From Nesterenkonia halophila (GTDB taxonomy: Bacteria > Actinomycetota > Actinomycetes > Actinomycetales > Micrococcaceae), in assembly GCF_009467795.1 (NCBI RefSeq), contig NZ_WIAX01000001.1, forward strand, positions 124,001 to 188,000: a stretch of DNA of 64,000 nucleotides, given 5' to 3'. The notes beneath the pieces were generated by a model that was given only the letters and a program-made list of their open reading frames with translations, was not told the origin of the DNA and did not search any database. Positions 1 to 9,743 of the stretch are shown piece after piece. Each line of letters opens with the position of its first letter. Position 1 is the stretch's first letter. A program made the position numbers and the translations under genes.

Positions 1-30
1 GCAGATCATCGAGACCCGAGGGGGACTTCC

Positions 31-2352
31 ATGCAGCACCGACGACCTGCTCGCACCACCCTGCTCGCCGGAGTCTGCACGGCCTCGCTGGCCGTCGCCG
101 GCCTCGGCGGCGGAGCTGCGGCGGCCGCCCCGCCGGGAAGCGCGGCGCAGACCGCCGGCGCCGGCGGCGACGTCCAGCTCGAGGAGCTGGACCGCGGCCT
201 GGTCGCGGTCGCCGTCGAGGACGGAGTGCACCTGAGCTGGCGGCTGCTGGGGGAGGAGTCCTCCGGCAGCGCCGGCCACGGAGTGAAGGGCCCGGCCTTC
301 CACGTGCTGCGCGACGGCGAGAAGATCGCCACCGTCACCGACAGCACCGACTACCGCGACGCCGAGGGCACCGCCGACTCCACCTATACGGTGCGCCCGG
401 TGCGAGGCGGTGGTCCCGAGGGGCAAGCTGAGGTCTGGGCCGAGGGCCACCACGACATCCCGCTGTCCAAGCCGGCCGGCGGCACCACCCCCGTCGGCGA
501 GGAGTACAGCTACACCGCCAACGACGTCAGCGTCGGCGACGTCACCGGCGACGGCTCCTACGAGTACGTGGTCAAGTGGGATCCCACCAACTCCAAGGAC
601 GTCTCCCAGGTCGGCTACACCGGCCCGGCCTATGTGGACACCTACACCGCCGAGGGCGAGCTGCTGAATCGCATCGACCTGGGGCCGAACATCCGCGCCG
701 GCGCGCACTACACCCAGTTCCTGGTGCAGGACTTCGACGATGACGGCACCAGCGAGATCATGCTCAAGACGGCCCCGGGCACCAGCTCCGCGGCCGCCGA
801 GGACGGCGAGCTGGGCGAGTCCTCGCCCATCACGCTGCCGGCCGACGACGTCGCCGCCGGGGTGACCCATGACGACGACCACCGGCTCAGCGCCGAGGAG
901 TACTACGACCACCTGGTGGCGATGTTCCAGGACTGGGACGAGCACCCCGAGGTGGTCGACGGCACCTGGCCGGCCACGCTGGAGGAGGCCTTCGGCATCG
1001 AGCAGCGCCACGAGTACCCGCTGACGCGCAGCGCGGCCGAGGACCTGGCCGACTACTTCATCGACGAATATGCGCCGTCGCGCTCGGAGCGCAACGACCT
1101 GCGCAGCTTCGAGGGCTTCGTCCTGAATGGGCCGGAGTATCTGACCGTCTTCGACGGCGCCACCGGCGCGGAGCTCGACACCGTCGACTACCAGCCGGCC
1201 CGCGGCGACGACGGTCTGATGTGGGGCGACTACGCGATGTCGCGGATCGAGCCGGGCAACCGCGTCGACCGCTTCCTCTCCGGAGTGGCTTACCTCGACG
1301 GGCAGAGTCCCTCGGCGATCTTCGCCCGCGGCTACTACACCCGCGCGGCGGTGGCCGCCTACGACTTCGACGGCGAACAGATCAGCACCCGCTGGCTCGC
1401 CGACTCCGGCCACGTGGAGATGGACAACCCCTTCGACGCCTCGCCGCACGGGAAGCCCGGCCGGAACGCCGCGCACGCCGAGCTGGCCGGGCAGGGCTTC
1501 CACACGCTCTCCACCGCCGACGTCGACGACGACGGCCGCCACGAGATCGTCTACGGCGGCGCCACGCTCGACGACGACGGCTCGCTGCTCTACTCGACCG
1601 CCGCCGAGGGGCATCCGGAGAGCGAGATCGCCGGCGAGACGGCCCCGCTGGGCCACGGCGACGCCCAGCACGTCGGCGACTTCGACCCGAACCGCGACGG
1701 GCTGGAGATCTTCACCGTCCACGAGGGCAGTGAATGGGCGCCCTACGGCTACGTGATGCGCGCCGCCGAGGACGGCGAGGTGCTCTGGGGCGGCTACACC
1801 GGCGTGGACACCGGCCGCGGCATGGTCGGCGACATCGACCCGGACCGTCCCGGCTTCGAGGCCTGGACCTCCGGCTCGGAGGGCCCGGACCCCACGGGAC
1901 TGTTCAGCGTCGACGGCGAGCACCTCGGCGACGCGACGCCCTCGACGAACATGTCCATCCGCTGGAGCCCGGACATGACCACCCAGCTGATCACCGGCGT
2001 CGACACCGGCGACCGGCGGCAGACCCCGGAGATCGTCGACTGGACCGACGGCACCGTGCTCTCCGCCGAGGGCACGCTGACGAACAACGGGACCAAGGGC
2101 AACCCGTCTCTGGTGGCCGATGTGCTCGGCGACTGGCGCGAAGAGATGATCGTGCGCACCGAGGACTCCTCGGCGCTTCGGCTCTACACCAGCACGGAGG
2201 ACTCCGACCGGCGGCTGTACACGCTGATGCACGACCCGCAGTACCGCGCCGGAGTGGCGCGTCAGCAGACCTCCTACAACCAGCCGGCCTACACCAGCTT
2301 CCATCTGGGCTCCGACATCGACTGGAAGCAGGTGCCGCCGGGATCGGAGTGA
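31..2352 (+). CDS. secreted rhamnogalacturonan lyase, polysaccharide lyase family 11 type
   Basis: Predicted extracellular lyase that cleaves the rhamnogalacturonan I backbone of pectin by beta-elimination. The 773 residues start with a Sec-type signal peptide (basic RR region, hydrophobic core, Ala-rich end near residue 35). A short Fn3-like stretch (about 50-130) precedes a long Asp/Gly-rich beta-propeller. Family 11 landmarks are visible: SVGDVTGDG (167-175), KWDPTNSKD (182-190), NIRAGAHYTQF (about 222-232) and many DxDxDG calcium-type loops. Length fits secreted YesW/YesX-like enzymes plus signal peptide. The ATG follows a GAGGGGG ribosome site. Endo versus exo action cannot be told from sequence. 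It is the first gene of the window, so any upstream pectin-use partners are out of view. Confidence 0.9.
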   Translation: MQHRRPARTTLLAGVCTASLAVAGLGGGAAAAAPPGSAAQTAGAGGDVQLEELDRGLVAVAVEDGVHLSWRLLGEESSGSAGHGVKGPAFHVLRDGEKIATVTDSTDYRDAEGTADSTYTVRPVRGGGPEGQAEVWAEGHHDIPLSKPAGGTTPVGEEYSYTANDVSVGDVTGDGSYEYVVKWDPTNSKDVSQVGYTGPAYVDTYTAEGELLNRIDLGPNIRAGAHYTQFLVQDFDDDGTSEIMLKTAPGTSSAAAEDGELGESSPITLPADDVAAGVTHDDDHRLSAEEYYDHLVAMFQDWDEHPEVVDGTWPATLEEAFGIEQRHEYPLTRSAAEDLADYFIDEYAPSRSERNDLRSFEGFVLNGPEYLTVFDGATGAELDTVDYQPARGDDGLMWGDYAMSRIEPGNRVDRFLSGVAYLDGQSPSAIFARGYYTRAAVAAYDFDGEQISTRWLADSGHVEMDNPFDASPHGKPGRNAAHAELAGQGFHTLSTADVDDDGRHEIVYGGATLDDDGSLLYSTAAEGHPESEIAGETAPLGHGDAQHVGDFDPNRDGLEIFTVHEGSEWAPYGYVMRAAEDGEVLWGGYTGVDTGRGMVGDIDPDRPGFEAWTSGSEGPDPTGLFSVDGEHLGDATPSTNMSIRWSPDMTTQLITGVDTGDRRQTPEIVDWTDGTVLSAEGTLTNNGTKGNPSLVADVLGDWREEMIVRTEDSSALRLYTSTEDSDRRLYTLMHDPQYRAGVARQQTSYNQPAYTSFHLGSDIDWKQVPPGSE

Positions 2353-2466
2353 ATGGAGTGATCGGCGTCCTCGGGCGGATCACCGGCTCGCCGGTGGTGC
2401 CGCCTGCGGTCTGGGGCGGATCGGGGGCACAATGAGGTCACCCGCTCGGTGAGGAAGGTGATCCGA

Positions 2467-3255
2467 ATGTCCGGCGACGACGCCGCATCTGCAGCAGCCC
2501 CTGTGTTCGTCCGACTGGGCGGCCATGCGTTCATGGCCGCCGTCGACGGAGTCGCTCCGCTGAACGTCGGGCTGGTCGTCGGCGAGCATCATGCTGTGCT
2601 GGTCGACCCCGGATCCGCCGACGGCGACGTCGAGCCGCTGCTGGCCGCCGTCGCCGCGATCACCGAGGCGCCGCTGACCGTGGTGTGCACCCACGGGCAC
2701 GCCGACCACACCGGCGCAGTGCCCACGCTGGCCGCCCGCGGCGCGGAGATCATCGCCCACCGCGACGCCGGCGTGGCGGAGGCGACCCGCACCGTCGGCG
2801 ACGAGCCGCTGAGTCTGGACCTGGGCGGCGTCGTCGTCCACGTCGAGCATCTCGGCCGCGGGCACACCGCCGCGGACCTGGTGATCGGCGTCGCCGGGGG
2901 AGAGCGCTCCGGAGAGGCCGGGGGCGACGAGGCCCCGGACGTGCTGTTCTGCGGCGACCTGGTGCGCGAGGGCACCGACCCGCGCTTCCGCGACTCCTAT
3001 CCGCAGGACTGGGTGCGCACGCTGGGGCGCATCCGCGCGGCGGCCGGCGAGGGCGCGATCGTCGTGCCGGGCCACGGGCGGCCCGTGGACGCCGAGTTCG
3101 TCGCCGCGATGCGCCGTCGCATGCAGCAGGGCCACCAGCTCTCCCGGGCCGCGATCCGCGAGGCCGTCGGCGACGCGACCAAGGCGATCCCGATCATCCC
3201 CTACGGCCCGGAGGAGTCGCGGGAGCTGATCACCAGGATGCGCTCGGGCCACTGA
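2467..3255 (+). CDS. metallo-beta-lactamase-fold hydrolase
   Basis: A 262-residue single-domain metallo-hydrolase. The metal-binding signature THGHADH lies at residues 75-81, followed by a distal His in HLGRGHTAADL, the bridging Asp in LFCGDLV and the last His in VVPGHGRP, so the dinuclear site appears complete. The start is taken as the ATG 9 nt after GAGGAAGG; a GTG 18 nt further upstream is rejected because it lies at the ribosome site itself. A CACAAT -10-like box precedes it. The family covers glyoxalase II-like and lactonase-like enzymes; the substrate is unknown. It converges with the PAP2 gene, with only 16 bp between the stops. Confidence 0.85.
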   Translation: MSGDDAASAAAPVFVRLGGHAFMAAVDGVAPLNVGLVVGEHHAVLVDPGSADGDVEPLLAAVAAITEAPLTVVCTHGHADHTGAVPTLAARGAEIIAHRDAGVAEATRTVGDEPLSLDLGGVVVHVEHLGRGHTAADLVIGVAGGERSGEAGGDEAPDVLFCGDLVREGTDPRFRDSYPQDWVRTLGRIRAAAGEGAIVVPGHGRPVDAEFVAAMRRRMQQGHQLSRAAIREAVGDATKAIPIIPYGPEESRELITRMRSGH

Positions 3256-3271
3256 CCGGGGCGGGTCGCCC

Positions 3272-4273
3272 TCAGGCCTCGTAGAGGTGCCCGAACTGCG
3301 GGGGCACCTGATATGCCTGCTGCGTCGTGCGCAGCGGCTCGCCGGGATGGCGTCGGCCCGTCTCGGCGTCGAAGAAGCTTATCCCGGCGCCGCAGAGCAG
3401 CATCCCCGGGCCCACCGGCAGCAGTGTGCCCGCCACCCAGTGCCAGCCGCTGGGATCCTCGGCGGCCTGACGGATCGCCTCCCAGCCGCCGGCGAAGAGC
3501 ACGGCGAGCACCGCCGCCGCGGTGAGGATGATCCCCAGGAACCAGGCCAGCCCGGCCCCGGCTCCCACCGGCGTGTGCTGCTCGGTGGTCAGCGTGTTCC
3601 AGGACTCGCCCAGCCGCATCACCAGCCAGCCGCCGAGCAGCCCCCAGATCGCGACCACGAGGTACGCGGCGATGATGTCGGAGGCGAAGTGCCCGGTCAG
3701 GAAGATCGCGGCACCGGAGACGACGGCGAGCAGCCCGGTGAACAGCCCGACGATCGGACGCTGCCGCGGTCCGACCACCAGGAACACGGCGACGGCGGCG
3801 CCGGCGGCGAGCGTGGCGTGGCCCGAGGGGAAGGACGTCACGTCCGGGGCCCACCACCACTCGTGCATGGCGGCGTTCGACATCGGCATCCCCTCGGGCT
3901 CGTGCCGGACGAGCAGCGCCTTCATCGCCTGGGTGGTGATGTTCGCGCCCAGGAAGGTGGCCAGGGCGATCCCCGCGGCGGCGAAGCGGCGGCGCGTCAG
4001 CACGGTGACGACGAAGATCAGCCCGGCGAGCGCCAGCACCGCCAAGGGCACGGAGCTGAGCAGGTCGAAGAACGTGGACTCCTGCATGGGGCCGACGGTG
4101 ATGGCGGAGTAGCGCGATTCCAGCAGAGCCTGCTCCAGCCAGCGCCCGTCCGTCGAGCGCAGGAAGAACTCGTGCACGGCCAGCAGAACCAGGGCGCAGA
4201 CGACGACGCCGGCGGCCCAGAGCCAGGTGCGGCGGGCCGGCGTGCGCGGGCGAGGGGAGTGCGCGTCGGACAT
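3272..4273 (-). CDS. PAP2-family membrane phosphatase
   Basis: A 333-residue integral membrane protein with about six hydrophobic segments. PAP2 (phosphatidic acid phosphatase type 2) signatures are present: a Lys-containing motif 1 (KALLVRHEP, in which the Pro of the usual RP pair is displaced), motif 2 FPSGHAT, and motif 3 with the nucleophilic His in FLTGHFASD. Such enzymes dephosphorylate lipid phosphates such as undecaprenyl diphosphate or phosphatidic acid. The specific substrate is not resolved. The ATG is preceded by GATACT and a 6-nt spacer, a leaderless-type promoter, although a GAGGA also lies just upstream. Confidence 0.85.
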   Translation of the reverse strand: MSDAHSPRPRTPARRTWLWAAGVVVCALVLLAVHEFFLRSTDGRWLEQALLESRYSAITVGPMQESTFFDLLSSVPLAVLALAGLIFVVTVLTRRRFAAAGIALATFLGANITTQAMKALLVRHEPEGMPMSNAAMHEWWWAPDVTSFPSGHATLAAGAAVAVFLVVGPRQRPIVGLFTGLLAVVSGAAIFLTGHFASDIIAAYLVVAIWGLLGGWLVMRLGESWNTLTTEQHTPVGAGAGLAWFLGIILTAAAVLAVLFAGGWEAIRQAAEDPSGWHWVAGTLLPVGPGMLLCGAGISFFDAETGRRHPGEPLRTTQQAYQVPPQFGHLYEA

Positions 4274-4384
4274 GTCCTCAGTATCTCAGCTCCTCACCGC
4301 CGACAGACCGATCGGCGGCGCCTCGCGGGTCGCCGCAGGCAGCACGCGGGTCGGCGCACGCGTCTCGTGTCTTCCCCGCGCACT

Positions 4385-4460
4385 GAGTGGCCATTCCTGA
4401 CGGGATCTCCGCCCGAGAGACCGATCACATCGCGCGAGATGCCGTCAGAGATGGCCACTC
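4385..4460. repeat. 76-bp imperfect palindrome in a divergent promoter region
   Basis: Two 25-nt arms (4385-4409 and 4436-4460) match at 22 of 25 positions when one is reverse-complemented; each begins GAGTGGCCAT at its outer edge. The loop is 26 nt. It lies between the divergent PAP2 and menC genes and is unlike the 60-bp palindrome family elsewhere in the window. Confidence 0.75.
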
Positions 4461-4534
4461 GATGAGACGGGGGCGGGGTGAGCGTGGGCGCCGACGGGCC
4501 GGGCTGCGTCGGCGACGTCCTGACGCAGGACACC

Positions 4535-4540
4535 TAGACT
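4535..4540 (+). promoter_or_regulatory. leaderless -10 box of menC
   Basis: TAGACT ends 6 nt before the menC ATG and no ribosome site is present, so transcription probably starts at the start codon. No clear -35 box is seen. Confidence 0.6.
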
Positions 4541-4546
4541 CGGGGC

Positions 4547-5638
4547 ATGTCCGAGATCCCGCCGCTGCCCGGATCCGCCGCGGACGAGCTGCTCGCCCTG
4601 CCGCCGGTCGAGGAGCTGCTCGCCTCCGCCGTCGCCGTCGCGCTGCCGATGCGCACCCGATTCCGCGGCCAGACCGTGCGCGAGGCGATGCTGCTGCGCG
4701 GCCCGGCCGGCTGGGCCGAGTTCGCCCCCTTCGGCGAGTACGAGCCGCCGGAGACCGCCTCCTGGCTCGCCGCCGCCGTCGAGGCCGGATGGCGCGGGCT
4801 CGGCACCGTCGGGCGGCCCCGGATCCCGATCAATGCGACGGTGCCGGCCGTCGGCCCCGAGCAGGTCGAGGCGGTGCTGCGCGGCTTCGGCGATCTGGAT
4901 CGCATCCCGGCGGTGAAGGTGAAGGTCGCCGAGGCCGGCCAGAGCCTCGACGACGACGTCGCCCGCCTCGCCGAAGTGCGTCGTCTGGTGCCGCGGGCGC
5001 TGCTGCGCGCCGACGCCAACGGGGCCTGGACCCATCAGCAGGCCCTGGCCGGCGCCGAGGCGCTCGCCGACGTCGCCGGAGATCGGCTGGAGTACCTCGA
5101 GCAGCCGGTGGCCGGCATCGAGCCGCTCGCCGCGCTGCGCGAGACGCTGCATCATCGCGGGATCACGGTGCCGATCGCCGCCGACGAGGCCGTGCGCAAG
5201 GCCGAGGACCCGCTGCGGGTCGCCCGGCTCGGCGCCGCCGACCTCATCGTGGTCAAAGTCGCCCCGCTCGGCGGGATCGAGCGCGCGCTGGCGGTGGTCC
5301 GCGCCTCCGGGCTGGATGCGGTGGTCTCCTCCGCGCTGGACACTTCGATCGGGCTCACCGCCGGACTCGCTCTGGCCTCGCGGCTGGAGACGCCGCGGGC
5401 CTGCGGGCTGGGCACCGCCGCGCTGCTGGCCTCCGACGTCGTCGCCGCGCCGCTGGTCCCCGCCGACGGCGGCCTGGACGTGCCGCACGACGTCGACGGC
5501 GCGGCCGGAGCCGCCGGCACAGCCCGAGCCCCGGCCCCGGACGAGCGCCTGCTCGCCGCCCACCGGCTCGACGCCGCCGGCCAGACGCGCTGGCGCCGTC
5601 GGCTGCAGGCCGCGCATGCCGGTCTGGCCGGAGGCTGA
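4547..5638 (+). CDS. menC: o-succinylbenzoate synthase
   Basis: Dehydrates SHCHC to o-succinylbenzoate in menaquinone synthesis. The 363-residue protein has the enolase-superfamily barrel: catalytic lysines in KVKVAE (124-129), metal ligands at D156 in LRADANGAW, E185 in LEYLEQP and D213 in AADEA, and the opposing catalytic Lys in VVKVAPLGG (K237). Length is normal for actinobacterial MenC. The start follows a TAGACT box by 6 nt without a Shine-Dalgarno sequence, consistent with a leaderless mRNA. menD follows 46 bp downstream with its own leaderless promoter. Confidence 0.93.
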   Translation: MSEIPPLPGSAADELLALPPVEELLASAVAVALPMRTRFRGQTVREAMLLRGPAGWAEFAPFGEYEPPETASWLAAAVEAGWRGLGTVGRPRIPINATVPAVGPEQVEAVLRGFGDLDRIPAVKVKVAEAGQSLDDDVARLAEVRRLVPRALLRADANGAWTHQQALAGAEALADVAGDRLEYLEQPVAGIEPLAALRETLHHRGITVPIAADEAVRKAEDPLRVARLGAADLIVVKVAPLGGIERALAVVRASGLDAVVSSALDTSIGLTAGLALASRLETPRACGLGTAALLASDVVAAPLVPADGGLDVPHDVDGAAGAAGTARAPAPDERLLAAHRLDAAGQTRWRRRLQAAHAGLAGG

Positions 5639-5671
5639 GCCGGGGAGCGGAGCGGACGGCGGGTGCGGACA

Positions 5672-5677
5672 TAGGAT
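5672..5677 (+). promoter_or_regulatory. leaderless -10 box of menD
   Basis: TAGGAT lies 7 nt before the menD ATG with no ribosome site in between. Confidence 0.55.
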
Positions 5678-5684
5678 TGGGGCC

Positions 5685-7613
5685 ATGGATTCCTCCCGGC
5701 GGCCCTTCCGTGAATTCGACGACTCCCAGGACGCCGTCTCGCTGCGGCTGGCCCGCCGCGTCGTCCGCGGGCTGAGCCTGAGCATGCGCCAGGTGGTCCT
5801 CGCCCCGGGATCCCGCTCCGCGCCGCTGGCCTACGCGCTCGCCGAGGCCGAGGACCTCGGTGCGCTGCGGGTGCATGTGCGCATCGACGAGCGCTCGGCG
5901 GCCTTCACCGCGCTGGGGATCGCGATGGACTCGGGTGCCCCGGCCGGAGTGGTCACCACCTCCGGCACCGCGGCCGGCGAACTGCTGCCGGCGATGATGG
6001 AGGCCGACCTGGCCGGAGTCCCGCTGGTCGCGATCACCGCCGACCGGCCGGAGGAGCTGCACGGCACCGGCGCCAACCAGACCACCTGGCAGCAGGGCAT
6101 GTTCGCCTCGCGGGTGCGCGACGAGATCCACCTGGAGCAGGCCGAGACCCGGCTGGAGCCCGAGTCCCGCGACGACATGCTCTCCGCCGAGACCCAGGTC
6201 GCGCTGCTGATGCGGCAGGCCGTCGAAGCCCGCGGGGGCGGACCGGGGCCGGTGCATCTGAACATCGGCCTCGCCGACCCGCTGGTGCCGCAGGATCTCG
6301 ACGGCGGATCCGACCCCGCCCAGCAGCGCTGGGCCCGTCGGCCGATCCTCGACGAGTCCCAGCGCCGGCGGATGCATCGCGACGCCGGCCGGCCGCTCGA
6401 GCAGCTGCACAGCCAGGAGCTGCTCGGCCGCCTCGGCGAGGAGGAGCGGCAGGCCGCCCGCGAGCAGATCCGTCGCGGCCTGGCCGCCGCGCAGCAGCTC
6501 GACGCCGGAGTCCCCTCCGTGGTCGTGATGGGCCACGACGCTCCGCCCGAGGCCTTCACCCTCGCCGCCGAGCTCGGCCAGCCGGTGCTCGCCGAGCCGA
6601 CCAGCGGCGCCTTCGACGCACGCACCGCCGCCGTCGACGGTGCGGTGCCCGCCCACCGGATGCTGCTGCCGGCGCCGGAGGGCTCTCCGGCAGGGGAGCT
6701 GGCGCGCCGGATCCGCCGGGTCGTCGTCGCCGGACGGCCGACGCTCTCCCGGCCGGTGCAGCAGCTGCTGCGCCGCGCCGACGTCGAGGTCCTCCAGTAC
6801 GCGCCGGCGCCGCTGCCCTGGAGCGACGAGCGACTGTCCCGCCGGACGGAAGCCGACCTCGACGCGGTGCGCCGGTTCCTCGGCAGCGCGCCGGAGGGCT
6901 GGCGTGACGCCTGGGCGGCCGCGGGCACGACGGCGCTGCGGCGGATGCGCGCGATCCTCGAGACTGAGCCGCGGCTGACCTCGGTGCGGACGGCGGCCGC
7001 CGTCGCCGAGCGGGTGCGGACGTCGCTGCTGCTGGGGTCGTCGTCGGTGATCCGCGACGTCGACCTGGCCGCCGACCTCGGCGGAGTGCTGGGGGAGGGG
7101 CCGGGCGCTGCGGCGATGGACGCCTCCGCCGGGCGCGGGCCGATCCGTGCGCTGCGCGGGCTCTCCGGCATCGACGGCAACGTCTCGGCGGCCTCCGGGA
7201 TCGCGATCGCCCGCGACCGACGGGTCACTGCGCTGGTCGGGGACCTGACCTTCCTGCATGATCTCAATGCGCTGCTCATCCCCTCTGGAGAGCAGGCGCC
7301 CAGCGTGGACGTCGTCGTGGTCAACGACGGCGGCGGAGCGATCTTCGACCAGCTCGAGCACGGCGAGGTCGGCCGCCGGTCCGGACGGGCGGCCCAGGTC
7401 GAACGGCTCTTCGGCACGCCGCAGACCGCCGATCTGCAGGCCCTGGCCGCCGGCCACGGCGTCGAGCACCGGCTGGTGACGAACCTCGGCCAGCTCGACG
7501 CCGCCCTGGCCCACCCTGACGACCGGCTCGGGCTCCGGGTCATCGAAGTCCGCACCGACCGGACCGGACTGCGGGACCTGCACGCGCGGCTTGCCGCCGT
7601 CGTCGACGACTGA
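5685..7613 (+). CDS. menD: 2-succinyl-5-enolpyruvyl-6-hydroxy-3-cyclohexene-1-carboxylate synthase
   Basis: Thiamine-diphosphate enzyme that joins isochorismate and 2-oxoglutarate, the first committed step of menaquinone synthesis. The 642-residue protein shows the MenD N-terminal block (VLAPGSRSAPLA, RIDERSAAFTALG, TTSGTAAGELLPA) and the C-terminal cofactor region GDLTFLHDLNALL followed by VVVNDGGGAIF. The reading frame stays open far upstream inside menC, but the ATG just after TAGGAT gives the family-typical N-terminus. A middle region of about 60 residues rich in Arg and Ala is the least conserved-looking part. Confidence 0.93.
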   Translation: MDSSRRPFREFDDSQDAVSLRLARRVVRGLSLSMRQVVLAPGSRSAPLAYALAEAEDLGALRVHVRIDERSAAFTALGIAMDSGAPAGVVTTSGTAAGELLPAMMEADLAGVPLVAITADRPEELHGTGANQTTWQQGMFASRVRDEIHLEQAETRLEPESRDDMLSAETQVALLMRQAVEARGGGPGPVHLNIGLADPLVPQDLDGGSDPAQQRWARRPILDESQRRRMHRDAGRPLEQLHSQELLGRLGEEERQAAREQIRRGLAAAQQLDAGVPSVVVMGHDAPPEAFTLAAELGQPVLAEPTSGAFDARTAAVDGAVPAHRMLLPAPEGSPAGELARRIRRVVVAGRPTLSRPVQQLLRRADVEVLQYAPAPLPWSDERLSRRTEADLDAVRRFLGSAPEGWRDAWAAAGTTALRRMRAILETEPRLTSVRTAAAVAERVRTSLLLGSSSVIRDVDLAADLGGVLGEGPGAAAMDASAGRGPIRALRGLSGIDGNVSAASGIAIARDRRVTALVGDLTFLHDLNALLIPSGEQAPSVDVVVVNDGGGAIFDQLEHGEVGRRSGRAAQVERLFGTPQTADLQALAAGHGVEHRLVTNLGQLDAALAHPDDRLGLRVIEVRTDRTGLRDLHARLAAVVDD

Positions 7614-7732
7614 GCGTCCTGCGACGCCTCATCCCCGGAGGTCAGGCCGCCGGACCTTGTCCCGTCAGCGCCTGCGGGGACATCCTCGACCCAGGACGTC
7701 CGCACCCGAGACGCACACCGTGGAGGTCAGTC

Positions 7733-9724
7733 ATGCCCCTGTCAGTCCTCGATCACTCCGACGCCGCCCCGCCGCGGACCGTCGCGCAGAAGCTGCTCGC
7801 CGACCACCTGGTCGACGGTCGGATGGAGCCCGGCGCGGAGATCGCCGTGGGCATCGACCAGACGCTGACCCAGGATGCCACCGGCACACTGGTGATGCTC
7901 GAGCTCGAGGCCATCGGCCTGGACCGGGTGCACACCGAGCACTCGGTGCAGTACGTCGACCACAACCTGCTGCAGACCGACGAGAAGAACCCCGAGGATC
8001 ACCTCTTCCTGCAGTCGGCCGCCCGCCGCTACGGGCTGTGGTTCTCCGCGGCCGGCAACGGCGTCTCCCATCCGGTCCACCAGGCGCACTTCGGACGCCC
8101 CGGGGCGACGATGGTCGGCTCGGACTCGCACACCTGCGCCGCCGGGGCGATGGGCATGCTGGCGATCGGCGTCGGCGGCCTGGAGGTCGCCATGGCCATG
8201 GCCGGCGATCCGCTGTACGTGACCATGCCTGAGATCTGGGGCGTGGAGCTCACCGGCGAGCTGCCGGACTGGACTTCGGCGAAGGATGTGATCCTGGAGA
8301 TGCTGCGCCGCCACGGGGTCAAGGGCGGCTCCGGACGCATCATCGAGTACCACGGGGAGGGGCTGCGCTCGCTGACCGCGATGGACCGCCACGTCATCGC
8401 CAACATGGGTGCGGAGCTCGGGGCGACCACCAGCGTCTTCCCCGCCGACGCCGAGGTGCGCCGCTTCCTCGCCGAGCGCGGCCGCGAGGACCAGTTCACC
8501 CCGCTGGTCGCCGACGACGGCGCGACCTACGACGTCACCGAGCACATCGACCTGTCGAGTCTCGAGCCGCTGATCGCCGCGCCGTCGTCGCCCGGCAACG
8601 TCACCCCGGTCCGGGAGGTCGCCGGCGAGGAGGTCCACCAGGTCGTCGTCGGCTCCTCGGCGAACCCGGGACTGCGCGACTTCGCCGTCGTCGCCGAGAT
8701 CCTGCGCGGCCGGCACGTCGACCAGCGCATCTCGCTGGACATCAACCCCACCTCACGGGAGATCCTCGCCGACATGGTCCGCGGCGGCTGGCTGACGGAT
8801 CTGATCTCCTCCGGCGGGCGCATCCATCAGTCCGGCTGTATGGGCTGCATCGGCATGGGGCAGGCCCCGGCGGTGGGGCGCAACAGCCTGCGCACGATGC
8901 CGCGGAACTTCCCCGGACGCTCCGGCACCGACGAGGACTCGGTCTGGCTGTGCTCGCCGGAGACGGCGGCGGCCTCGGCGCTGACCGGCCGCATCACCGA
9001 TCCGCGCATGCTGGCGCAGCACCTGGGGATGTCCTGCCCGGTGCCTCGGATGCCCGCCGACCCGAAGGTCGACCCGGACATGCTCATCGCCCCGCTGCCG
9101 CCTGAGGAGGCCCGTGAGGTCGAGCTGGTCAAGGGCAGCAACATCAGCACGTTGCCCGAGTTCGACCCGCTGCCCGACGCGCTCGACGTCCCGGTGCTGC
9201 TGAAGGTCGGCGACGACATCTCCACCGACGAGATCATGCCCGCCGGCTCCCGCGTGCTGCCGTATCGCAGCAACATCCCCAAGATCAGCGAGTTCGTCTA
9301 CATCCAGGTCGACGACACCTACCCGGATCGCGCCTGGACCGCCGAGGGCGGGCACGCGATCGTCGGCGGGGAGAACTACGGGCAAGGCTCCTCCCGCGAG
9401 CACGCGGTGATCGCCCCGCGGCATCTGGGACTGCGCGTGGTGGTGGCGAAGTCCTTCGCCCGCATCCACTGGCAGAATCTGGCGAACTTCGGCGTCCTGG
9501 CCCTGGAGTGCGACGATGCCGCCTACCGGGCAGTCGCCCAGGGCGGACGGCTGCGGCTGCGCGGCATCCACGAGGCGCTGCGCGCCGGCACCGAGGTGCC
9601 TGCCACAGTGGTCGGCGACGACGGCGAGCACGAGGTCGCGCTGCACCACCGGCTCTCCGCGCGGCAGGTGGAGATGGTCCTCGCCGGCGGGCGGATCGCC
9701 CAGCGCGCCGCCGCGGAGGCTTGA
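7733..9724 (+). CDS. aconitate hydratase
   Basis: Interconverts citrate and isocitrate. The 663 residues contain the aconitase catalytic domain with [4Fe-4S] ligands in SDSHTC and in CMGC, and the swivel domain near the C-terminus (STDEIMPAG, GENYGQGSSREHA). The length and the arrangement match the shorter, mitochondrial-like aconitases found in some bacteria rather than the roughly 900-residue AcnA. A GGAGGT site precedes the ATG by 5 nt. Its position inside a menaquinone block is unexplained; a homologue acting in another hydro-lyase pathway cannot be fully excluded. A strong hairpin follows the stop. Confidence 0.88.
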   Translation: MPLSVLDHSDAAPPRTVAQKLLADHLVDGRMEPGAEIAVGIDQTLTQDATGTLVMLELEAIGLDRVHTEHSVQYVDHNLLQTDEKNPEDHLFLQSAARRYGLWFSAAGNGVSHPVHQAHFGRPGATMVGSDSHTCAAGAMGMLAIGVGGLEVAMAMAGDPLYVTMPEIWGVELTGELPDWTSAKDVILEMLRRHGVKGGSGRIIEYHGEGLRSLTAMDRHVIANMGAELGATTSVFPADAEVRRFLAERGREDQFTPLVADDGATYDVTEHIDLSSLEPLIAAPSSPGNVTPVREVAGEEVHQVVVGSSANPGLRDFAVVAEILRGRHVDQRISLDINPTSREILADMVRGGWLTDLISSGGRIHQSGCMGCIGMGQAPAVGRNSLRTMPRNFPGRSGTDEDSVWLCSPETAAASALTGRITDPRMLAQHLGMSCPVPRMPADPKVDPDMLIAPLPPEEAREVELVKGSNISTLPEFDPLPDALDVPVLLKVGDDISTDEIMPAGSRVLPYRSNIPKISEFVYIQVDDTYPDRAWTAEGGHAIVGGENYGQGSSREHAVIAPRHLGLRVVVAKSFARIHWQNLANFGVLALECDDAAYRAVAQGGRLRLRGIHEALRAGTEVPATVVGDDGEHEVALHHRLSARQVEMVLAGGRIAQRAAAEA

Positions 9725-9743
9725 ACCGGGGTCGGAGACGTGA

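Noticed and set aside
2449-2466. Upstream GTG start for the metallo-hydrolase
   Set aside because: The GTG coincides with the GAGGAAGG ribosome site that serves the ATG at 2467.
5355-7583. 742-codon open frame on the minus strand opposite menD
   Set aside because: It is the antisense shadow of a GC-rich gene with third-position bias; composition is Arg/Gly/His-rich and no motif is present, whereas menD is complete on the other strand.
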